From contig JAIYAJ010000315.1 of the NCBI GenBank assembly GCA_027489105.1, forward strand, positions 1 to 8,782: 8,782 nt of DNA. Reading direction: 5' to 3'. The notes under the pieces were generated by a model that did not search any database, was not told the origin of the DNA, and saw only the letters and a list, made by a program, of their open reading frames with translations. A program made the translations under genes and the position numbers. This stretch comes from Zymomonas sp. (GTDB taxonomy: Bacteria > Pseudomonadota > Alphaproteobacteria > Sphingomonadales > Sphingomonadaceae). Below, piece by piece: positions 1 through 6,399 of the stretch. Every line of letters begins with the position of its first letter. Position 1 is the first letter of the stretch.

Positions 1-20
1 GGAGCTGTGAGCAAGCGCCG

Positions 21-452
21 TCAGCTACGCACTTTGTCGATTGCAGCCGATCCGGCGCTCTCGGCGACCTCTGCGATCGATCCGATCAACCGGCCGACCT
101 GCTTGCCGGCAGCATCGGAATTGATGCCGAGCTCGCCGAGCTTTGCCTGGCCGGCATCGCGTGCGGCGGTGACCGCCTCCTTGGCGCGGTCGGCGATCGT
201 CTCGCCGATCGTACCGAGCAATTGCTCTTCCTGCCGGGTGCGCGGCAGAACCGCCCCGAGCACCGCGCCGACCGCGAGGCCGCCGACCAGCGCGGCAACG
301 GGAAAGGCCTCCACCTTTTCGGCGGCCTTGTGCCCGGCTTCGCGCGCGACATCGGCCGTCTTGCGCAGCCGCTCTTCGGCAAAAGCGCGGGCTTCTGCTG
401 CGCGGTCCCGTTTGGCGGAAGGCGACGCAGGGGCTTTCTTGCTGTTCGTCAT
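21..452 (-). CDS. Small single-helix membrane protein, third gene of YqjD/YqjE-like operon
   Basis: This 143-residue protein has no specific function I can name. Residues 1-48 are highly charged and Ala/Lys/Glu/Arg-rich and are predicted to form a long helix. Residues about 50-69 (FPVAALVGGLAVGAVLGAVLP) form one hydrophobic segment with small-residue spacing of the GxxxG kind, like the membrane anchor of YqjD/ElaB/DUF883 proteins. Residues 72-143 are another amphipathic Ala-rich helical stretch. The ATG at 452 is well supported: AAGGAG at 461-466 lies 8 nt upstream and overlaps the last codons and stop of the preceding gene. Only 5 nt separate the two genes, so co-transcription and translational coupling are likely. 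By inference it is a membrane-associated, stress-linked accessory protein working with its two upstream neighbours. Unlike a classic DUF883 protein, its helix sits in the first half rather than at the C-terminus. The gene call is firm and the role uncertain. Confidence 0.8.
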   Translation of the reverse strand: MTNSKKAPASPSAKRDRAAEARAFAEERLRKTADVAREAGHKAAEKVEAFPVAALVGGLAVGAVLGAVLPRTRQEEQLLGTIGETIADRAKEAVTAARDAGQAKLGELGINSDAAGKQVGRLIGSIAEVAESAGSAAIDKVRS

Positions 453-457
453 GGCTT

Positions 458-1180
458 CTACTCCTTGGACCGGCTCTCACCGGAAGCTGAACTGTCGGAT
501 GATTGGAAACTCGCCGAGGCGCGTGCGGTTGCACCAGCCAGACGAAGAAGCAGTCGATGAAGCGGCAGCCGCAGCAGGACGAAGGTCAGCGCGATGGCTG
601 CGGCCGCCGACCGCACCGGCCGGCGCCTTACCGTTTCGATCGCGCTGTTTGTCGCCCGCTGCGCATGATCGACGACGATGTCGGCGATGTCGGCAATCAG
701 CGCCTGCGGATGCAACCGGGCCTGCGCCTCACCGACCGTGTCGACGAGCTGATTGCGGGCGGCATGGGCCTTCTGGCGCACCTTTTCGAACAGTTCGTCG
801 ATCGGGCTGGTGAGCCTGGCTGCTTCGGCGAGGTCTTCATCCTCGGGGTCTTCTGCAACCAGCACGAGCTTTCGCACGCCCGCACGGATCGCAAGCAGTG
901 CCACGCCCACGCCCAGCGCGACCGAGATCGCTGCACCGCCCAGCCGTCCGACCCAGGGGGTCAGGACGAAGGACAAAGTGACCAGAAAGGTGACCGCCGC
1001 CGCCTGGCCCATGATGGCTCCGACGAGCAGCAGCGCCGCCCCGGTTCGTGCACGCCCCAGCCGGCGGTAGAAATCGGTTCGTGCGAGAGCGATCTCGGCC
1101 TTGACCACCGCGCGACCGTCTTCGACGACGCGCGCGAGCACGGCGCCGATCGGCTCCTTGTCCTGTCGGTTGTCCTCCAC
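458..1180 (-). CDS. Phage holin family (YqjE-like, holin superfamily III) membrane protein
   Basis: A 240-residue integral membrane protein. Residues 12-45 hold the family's typical opening (LARVVEDGRAVVKAEIALARTD), an amphipathic helix. Two adjacent membrane helices follow at about 48-72 and 82-103, the hallmark of the Actinobacterial Holin-X/YqjE group (PF07332). An acidic patch (EDPEDED, 110-116) leads into a long helical region, then a third hydrophobic stretch at about 191-215 (AAAAIALTFVLLRLPLHRLLLRL) and a Ser-rich tail. The C-terminal extension with the extra hydrophobic stretch is longer than in E. coli YqjE (about 130 residues). Despite the family name there are no lysis genes nearby, so a phage role is unlikely; a housekeeping membrane-stress role is inferred. 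The start is the GTG at 1180, 6 nt after the upstream stop, without a clear Shine-Dalgarno, so it probably depends on coupling. A GTG at 1138 with AAGGAG 12 nt ahead of it is an alternative start. Confidence 0.85.
   Translation of the reverse strand: MEDNRQDKEPIGAVLARVVEDGRAVVKAEIALARTDFYRRLGRARTGAALLLVGAIMGQAAAVTFLVTLSFVLTPWVGRLGGAAISVALGVGVALLAIRAGVRKLVLVAEDPEDEDLAEAARLTSPIDELFEKVRQKAHAARNQLVDTVGEAQARLHPQALIADIADIVVDHAQRATNSAIETVRRRPVRSAAAAIALTFVLLRLPLHRLLLRLAGATARASASFQSSDSSASGESRSKE
461..466 (-). promoter_or_regulatory. Ribosome binding site of the third operon gene
   Basis: AAGGAG on the minus strand, 8 nt before the ATG at 452. It forms the last two codons (Lys-Glu) of the upstream holin-family gene and abuts its TAG stop, so a ribosome ending there is placed to restart on the next gene. 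Confidence 0.7.
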
Positions 1181-1186
1181 CAGGGA

Positions 1187-1837
1187 TCAGGGTGCCGGCG
1201 GAGTGTCGTCGGACGTACCGGTGACGTTCGTCTGCGAGGTTGCCTCTTCGCTGGGTGCAGCCGGAGCCGCGCCTGCCGATGGAGCGGCTTCCGCCTTGGG
1301 AACTGCAGTCGCTGCCTTGGGCTTCGGGGGCGAAGCCTTGCGGGCCGTCGCCTTGCGCGCAGGCTTGGCCGGAGCGTCCGAGACCGGCCCTGCAGCGGAA
1401 GCCGGGCTCTCTCCCGATGCGCCGTCATTGCCGGCCTTGGGCGTCAGGCCCGACTTCACGACGCGCGCCAGCACGAAACCCACGGCGGCTGCCGCTGCGA
1501 TGGCGATCGCAGGCGACGACCGCACCATGTTGCGGGCATCGTCGATCAGTTCGTCGGCATCCTTGTCGCGCAGATTGGACGCCAGGCCTTCGACGGCATC
1601 GGCGGCCTGCCGGATATAACCGCCATATTGCTCGCCCAGCCGTTCGCTGACCTGCTCGGCCGCGTCGCCAACGAGGCTTGCGACATTGTCCAGTGCTTCC
1701 ACGGCGCGGTCCTTGCCCTGAAGCGTATAATCCTTGACCTTCGAGCCCGCCTGTTCGGAGAAGCTCGCGGCGGTGTCCGCAAACGCCTTGCGGGCGCTTT
1801 CGAACGCAGTGCCGTTTCCGGTTTCGTCGGTCGCCAT
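1187..1837 (-). CDS. YqjD/ElaB-like (DUF883-type) membrane-anchored protein with basic Ala/Pro tail
   Basis: A 216-residue protein, first gene of the minus-strand operon. Residues 1-105 are soluble, charged and helix-forming, with heptad-like Ala/Val spacing (KVKDYTLQGKDRAVEALDNVASLVGDAA). Residues about 108-127 (SSPAIAIAAAAAVGFVLARVV) match the end of YqjD/ElaB proteins: a Pro followed by an Ala/Gly-rich helix. In E. coli, YqjD is a stationary-phase inner-membrane protein reported to bind ribosomes through its soluble part. Here the anchor is not terminal: residues 133-216 form an unusual low-complexity tail rich in Ala, Pro, Lys and Ser, basic at 158-181 (KPARKATARKASPPKPK) and acidic or neutral afterwards, resembling histone-H1-like or AlgP-like tails. 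I chose the ATG at 1837 because GGAGG lies 8 nt upstream; the ATG at 1852 and TTG at 1855 would place that site inside the gene. Family placement rests on motif resemblance only; the ribosome link is inference. Confidence 0.82.
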   Translation of the reverse strand: MATDETGNGTAFESARKAFADTAASFSEQAGSKVKDYTLQGKDRAVEALDNVASLVGDAAEQVSERLGEQYGGYIRQAADAVEGLASNLRDKDADELIDDARNMVRSSPAIAIAAAAAVGFVLARVVKSGLTPKAGNDGASGESPASAAGPVSDAPAKPARKATARKASPPKPKAATAVPKAEAAPSAGAAPAAPSEEATSQTNVTGTSDDTPPAP

Positions 1838-1845
1838 GTCGATCG

Positions 1846-1850
1846 CCTCC
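1846..1850 (-). promoter_or_regulatory. Ribosome binding site deciding the start of the YqjD-like gene
   Basis: GGAGG on the minus strand, 8 nt before the ATG at 1837. In-frame starts further out (ATG 1852, TTG 1855) have no comparable site, so the shorter protein is preferred. Confidence 0.7.
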
Positions 1851-1870
1851 ATCAAAACATATGGCCTAAG

Positions 1871-1895
1871 AACCAGATGGGACGGATTGCGTTCC
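1871..1895 (-). promoter_or_regulatory. Candidate sigma-EcfG (general stress response) promoter for the YqjD/YqjE-like operon
   Basis: On the minus strand, GGAAC (1895-1891) is followed after exactly 16 nt by GGTT (1874-1871). The consensus of alphaproteobacterial EcfG-type general stress sigma factors is GGAAC-N16/17-CGTT, so 8 of 9 positions match with correct spacing. The -10 ends 33 nt before the ATG at 1837, leaving a short leader with room for the GGAGG site. A stress promoter is biologically sensible, since E. coli yqjD is controlled by the general stress factor RpoS. The match is read directly; its use in vivo is inference. Confidence 0.62.
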
Positions 1896-1964
1896 TTTAC
1901 CAGTCCCGAAACGACTTCATATTTGCCTAACGTGGGCGGCGCGGATAGAGCGCGAGCATCCTAA

Positions 1965-3275
<1,311 letters not shown>

Positions 3276-3281
3276 TTTCCC

Positions 3282-3309
3282 GATCGCCCACTACGGGCGA
3301 TCACGTAGT
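3282..3309 (+). terminator. Overlapping hairpins after eno, possible terminator or attenuator
   Basis: Six bases after the eno stop, GATCGCCC (3282-3289) pairs perfectly with GGGCGATC (3295-3302) across a 5-nt loop. A second perfect stem, ACTACG (3290-3295) with CGTAGT (3304-3309), shares bases with the first, so only one can form at a time. The following bases are only mildly T-rich (TTGTTGAGACTTCTTT), so this is not a textbook intrinsic terminator. The likeliest role is ending or reducing eno transcription before the kinase gene. Confidence 0.45.
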
Positions 3310-3379
3310 TGTTGAGACTTCTTTCCGGTCTAGCCTCGCCCTACCATTCCGACAGAATGAATGGGCGGGGCGTGGCTTT

Positions 3380-4618
3380 ATGGACATCGGACGCTTTCAG
3401 GGTCTGATCGCGATACAGGAGGCGATCGCGCGCGAGGGCGGGGGGCTCTCCGCCGTGCTCGATGCCATCGTCCGCGAATTGTCGGTCATGCCGGCCGCCG
3501 ATGGGGCGGTGATCGAACTGCTCGATGGCGACCAGCTGGTCTACGCCGCAGCGAGCGGTGCCTCCGCGGACCTGGTCGGGCTGCGATTAGGCCTCGATAC
3601 CAGCCTGTCTGGGCTCAGCCTGCTCAGCGGCCAACCCCAGCGTTGCGAGGATTCGGAGCGCGATATGCGGGTCAATCGCGAGGCCTGCCGCCGCGTCGGC
3701 CTGCGCTCGATGATCGTCGTGCCGATCCCGCATCATGGGCGCTTTGTCGGAACGCTGAAATATCATGCGCCGACGGTTTCTGCCTTTTCAGAGGAGGATA
3801 TGCTGGTAGCACATCTCCTTGTCGGTCCGATTGCCGTGGGCTTCAGCCGGATCGCGGAGGATGATGCGAACCGCGCGCGGAAGGAATTGCAGGACATCGT
3901 CCGCCTGAAGCAGCAGTTCGTTTCCACCGTCAGCCACGAATTGCGGACACCACTGACCTCGATCTCAGGCGCGCTGGGGCTGCTCGCCAATGGTACGGCC
4001 GGTGAGTTGCCTGACACGGCGGCATCGCTGATCGACGTGGCGGCCCGCAATACGGGACGGCTGCGTCGTCTGGTCGACGATCTGCTCGATCTTGATCGCA
4101 TGGATTCGGGGCAGTTCGAATATTATTTCGTCGATGCCGACATCGGCCTGCTGTTGCGCGATGTCGTTGCGCAAAATCTGCCCTATGCATCGCAGGCAGA
4201 GGTGAAACTGGGCCTGGATGTTCCATCCGACACCGTCCGCACGCGTACCGACCCCGACCGACTGTTTCAGGCGATCACCAATCTGGTGTCTAACGCGGCG
4301 AAATTTTCACCGGCCGGGGAGGTTGTGCGCGTGTCACTGCGCGCCGATAGCCGCACGCTCGTAATACGGGTCAGCGACAACGGTCCGGGTATTCCGGAGG
4401 AGTTTCGCACCCGCCTGTTCGATCGCTTCGCGCAGTCCGCCCATACGCGGGGGCTCAGCCGGCAGCCCGGAACTGGGCTGGGACTCGCGATCGCTCGGAC
4501 CATCGTGACGCAACTGGGCGGGACGCTACGGCTCGATGAAGCGCAAGCCAAGGGAGCTTGCTTCGAGATACAGCTCCCCCTCGTAGCGTCCGCGGGAACC
4601 GCCCCAGCGGAGGACTAA
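3380..4618 (+). CDS. Soluble GAF-domain sensor histidine kinase (orphan)
   Basis: A 412-residue cytosolic histidine kinase with no membrane segment or signal peptide. Residues about 20-155 form a GAF sensor domain, with the stretch EACRRVGLRSMIVVPI and two cysteines (89, 103) near its likely ligand pocket. A helical linker (160-182) leads into the HisKA dimerisation domain with phospho-acceptor His186 in SHELRTPLTS. The ATPase domain has the N-box (Asn305 in NLVSNAAKF), G1 box (Asp333 in SDNGPGIPE), F-box (FDRFAQ, 347-352) and G2 box (GTGLGLA, 364-370), so it looks fully active. It is a classical HisKA kinase, not the HWE/HisKA_2 type typical of alphaproteobacterial stress sensors. No response regulator is adjacent, so its partner and stimulus are unknown. 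The start chosen is the ATG at 3380: it is the last start codon before the GAF domain and no upstream in-frame ATG or GTG is seen nearby. The ribosome site is poor (only a G-rich run at 3363-3370). Occasional rare codons (TTA at 3587, ATA at 3413 and 4568) suggest less codon selection than in its neighbours. Confidence 0.92.
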   Translation: MDIGRFQGLIAIQEAIAREGGGLSAVLDAIVRELSVMPAADGAVIELLDGDQLVYAAASGASADLVGLRLGLDTSLSGLSLLSGQPQRCEDSERDMRVNREACRRVGLRSMIVVPIPHHGRFVGTLKYHAPTVSAFSEEDMLVAHLLVGPIAVGFSRIAEDDANRARKELQDIVRLKQQFVSTVSHELRTPLTSISGALGLLANGTAGELPDTAASLIDVAARNTGRLRRLVDDLLDLDRMDSGQFEYYFVDADIGLLLRDVVAQNLPYASQAEVKLGLDVPSDTVRTRTDPDRLFQAITNLVSNAAKFSPAGEVVRVSLRADSRTLVIRVSDNGPGIPEEFRTRLFDRFAQSAHTRGLSRQPGTGLGLAIARTIVTQLGGTLRLDEAQAKGACFEIQLPLVASAGTAPAED

Positions 4619-4620
4619 GC

Positions 4621-4634
4621 GCCGCCGGGGTGGC
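4621..4634 (+). terminator. Weak hairpin after the kinase gene
   Basis: GCCGC (4621-4625) can pair with GTGGC (4630-4634), including one G-T wobble, over a 4-nt loop, followed by ATTTGTCC. It lies 2 nt after the kinase stop. The stem is short and the T-run poor, so termination here is only a possibility. The rest of the 80-bp gap before purH shows no convincing promoter. Confidence 0.22.
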
Positions 4635-4698
4635 ATTTGTCCGGGGGATCGCTTAACGGAGCCGCGATTCCCGATCACCGCAGCAGGACAGACTCCTC

Positions 4699-6300
4699 AT
4701 GAAGACTCCCACGACGCCGGCCCCCGACCAGGTGAAGATCAGCCGCGCGCTGCTTTCGGTGTCCGACAAGAGCGGTCTGGTGGAACTGGGACAGGCGCTG
4801 GCGTCCTGGGGCGTCGAGCTGGTTTCGACTGGTGGGACCGCCAGGGCGCTGCGCGAGGCTGGCCTCGACGTGAAGGACGTTTCCGACATCACCGGTTTCC
4901 CGGAGATGATGGACGGCCGCGTCAAGACGCTGCATCCGATGGTCCATGGCGGCCTTCTGAGCGTTCGCGACGATCCCGAGCACGCCCGGGCCATGACCGA
5001 TCACGGCATCGGCGGCATCGACCTCGTCGTCGTCAATCTCTATCCCTTCGCCCAGACCGTCGCCAAGGGCGCGGAGCGTGACGAAATCATCGAGAATATC
5101 GATATCGGTGGCCCGTCGATGGTCCGCTCGGCCGCAAAGAACCACGCCTATGTCACGATCGCGACCGATCCGGCCGATTATGCCGAGATCATCGCGACGG
5201 GCGGCACCACGAGCTTCGCGATGCGCAAGCGTTTCGCCGCCAAGGCTTTCGCGGCGACCGCGGCCTATGACGGCATGATCTCCTCCTGGTTTGCAGAGGT
5301 CGATCAGGGCGAGACGCTGCCGGCGACACTGTCGATCCCGGTCCGCCTGGCCGAGATGCTGCGCTATGGCGAGAATCCCCACCAGCAGGCCGCCCTTTAT
5401 CTGCCGTTCGGCAGCGGGGCTCGGGGGATAGCCCAGGCGACCCAGGTGCAGGGCAAGGAGCTCAGCTATAACAATTACAACGACGCCGATGCGGCGCTGG
5501 AGCTGGTCAGCGAGTTCCGCGACGGACCGCCGACGGTGGTGATCGTCAAGCACGCCAACCCTTGCGGCGTCGCCAGCGCGGATACGCTGATCGAGGCCTA
5601 TGAGGCCGCGCTCGCCTGCGACAGCGTTTCGGCGTTCGGCGGGATCATCGCGGTCAACCGTCCGCTGGATGGCAAGACCGCGGAGGCGATCAGCGGCATC
5701 TTCACCGAAGTCGTCGCCGCGCCCGATGCGGACGACGATGCCAAGGCGGTCTTCGCAAAGAAGAAGAATCTCCGCCTGTTGCTGACCGGCGAGCTTCCCG
5801 ATCCGGCGCGTGGCGGCATGACCGTCAAGAGCATCGCCGGCGGCATGCTGCTCCAGTCGCGCGACAATGGCCGGATCACGCGCGATCAACTCAAGGTCGT
5901 CACGAAGCGGGAGCCGACGGCGCAGGAACTGGAAGATTGTCTGTTCGCCTGGACGGTCGCCAAGCACGTCAAGTCGAACGCGATCGTCTATGCCAAGGGC
6001 GGGTCGACGGCAGGCGTCGGCGCAGGCCAGATGAACCGCCTCGAGTCCGCGCGCATCGCGGCGTGGAAGGCGAAGGACGCCGCCGAGAAGGCGGGCTGGT
6101 CGACGCCGCGCACGATCGGCTCGGCGGTCGCCTCGGACGCCTTCTTCCCCTTCGCCGACGGGCTGCTGGCCGCGGTGGAGGCTGGTGCGACGGCGGTCAT
6201 CCAGCCCGGCGGGTCGATCCGCGATGCCGAGGTGATTGCGGCGGCCGACGAGGCGGGGCTGGCCATGGTCTTCACCGGAATGCGGCATTTCCGTCATTGA
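4699..6300 (+). CDS. purH: Bifunctional AICAR transformylase / IMP cyclohydrolase
   Basis: A complete 533-residue PurH (E. coli enzyme 529). It performs the last two steps of de novo purine synthesis: formylation of AICAR with 10-formyl-tetrahydrofolate, then ring closure to IMP; cytosolic. The N-terminal MGS-like cyclohydrolase domain (about 14-150) shows [39 protein letters not shown] and NLYPF. The transformylase domain follows with [14 protein letters not shown], the catalytic Lys284-His285 in [11 protein letters not shown], and [14 protein letters not shown]. The C-terminus ends with the family pattern [31 protein letters not shown]. The start at 4699 has AGGA at 4685-4688, 10 nt ahead. 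It is 80 bp downstream of the kinase gene on the same strand; read-through from there is possible, but no functional link is evident. No purine or ZTP riboswitch fold was recognised upstream. Confidence 0.98.
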   Translation: MKTPTTPAPDQVKISRALLSVSDKSGLVELGQALASWGVELVSTGGTARALREAGLDVKDVSDITGFPEMMDGRVKTLHPMVHGGLLSVRDDPEHARAMTDHGIGGIDLVVVNLYPFAQTVAKGAERDEIIENIDIGGPSMVRSAAKNHAYVTIATDPADYAEIIATGGTTSFAMRKRFAAKAFAATAAYDGMISSWFAEVDQGETLPATLSIPVRLAEMLRYGENPHQQAALYLPFGSGARGIAQATQVQGKELSYNNYNDADAALELVSEFRDGPPTVVIVKHANPCGVASADTLIEAYEAALACDSVSAFGGIIAVNRPLDGKTAEAISGIFTEVVAAPDADDDAKAVFAKKKNLRLLLTGELPDPARGGMTVKSIAGGMLLQSRDNGRITRDQLKVVTKREPTAQELEDCLFAWTVAKHVKSNAIVYAKGGSTAGVGAGQMNRLESARIAAWKAKDAAEKAGWSTPRTIGSAVASDAFFPFADGLLAAVEAGATAVIQPGGSIRDAEVIAAADEAGLAMVFTGMRHFRH

Positions 6301-6322
6301 CGGCTCTGCCCTTGGCATCGGT

Positions 6323-6355
6323 GGCAGCGTGCGAAGCGGTTGACCCCACGCTGCC
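6323..6355 (+). terminator. Hairpin downstream of purH
   Basis: GGCAGCGTG (6323-6331) pairs perfectly with CACGCTGCC (6347-6355) across a 15-nt loop, 22 nt after the purH stop. There is no T-run, so it may be a Rho-assisted or mRNA-stabilising structure rather than an intrinsic terminator. Its 3' arm shares four bases with the palindrome at 6352-6373, and the loop contains the -35 of the next promoter. Confidence 0.4.
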
Positions 6356-6368
6356 CCATGCCTTTAAG
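6340..6368 (+). promoter_or_regulatory. Candidate sigma70-type promoter for the MFS exporter
   Basis: TTGACC (6340-6345, 5 of 6 to TTGACA) is followed after 17 nt by TTTAAG (6363-6368, 4 of 6 to TATAAT). A start about 7 nt later would give a leader of roughly 25 nt ending in a strong ribosome site. This is the best sigma70-like match seen in any of the intergenic gaps. Confidence 0.5.
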
Positions 6369-6373
6369 GGGCA
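6352..6373. promoter_or_regulatory. Palindrome over the MFS promoter -10, possible operator
   Basis: TGCCCC (6352-6357) and GGGGCA (6368-6373) form a perfect inverted repeat of 6-bp arms around a 10-nt centre that contains most of the proposed -10. The size and place suit a dimeric repressor, as is common for exporter genes, but no regulator gene is nearby and no known operator motif was recognised. Confidence 0.32.
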
Positions 6374-6382
6374 CCGCGACAA

Positions 6383-6390
6383 GGGGAGGG
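6383..6390 (+). promoter_or_regulatory. Strong ribosome binding site of the MFS gene
   Basis: GGGGAGGG, with AAGGGGAGG as the longer match, ends 9 nt before the ATG at 6400 and fixes that start. Confidence 0.75.
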
Positions 6391-6399
6391 TGAAGCAGG

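Noticed and set aside
458..1180. Prophage or lysis cassette, suggested by the 'holin family' match
   Set aside because: No endolysin, spanin or other phage gene is present. The family is widespread in chromosomal yqjE-type operons.
1896..1923. Sigma70 promoter for eno (TTTACC-N16-CATATT)
   Set aside because: Only 4 of 6 matches in each box, with a weak alternative overlapping it. Mentioned in the intergenic entry but not strong enough to call.
503..1930. Long plus-strand open frame of 475 codons opposite the three-gene operon
   Set aside because: It runs antisense to all three minus-strand genes, is rich in Arg/Gly/Cys/His without domain-like segments, and has no start signal. This is typical of the complement of GC-rich coding sequence.
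4595..4619. Second EcfG-like promoter (GGAAC at the end of the kinase gene, before purH)
   Set aside because: GGAAC at 4595-4599 is followed at the right spacing by TAAG, not nGTT, so the -10 is absent.
4619..4698. Purine or ZTP riboswitch upstream of purH
   Set aside because: The 80-bp gap shows none of the conserved core segments I know for these riboswitches and little stable structure beyond one short stem.
4675..6318. 547-codon minus-strand frame covering all of purH
   Set aside because: The same antisense artefact. PurH is unmistakable, and the opposite product shows no recognisable motif.
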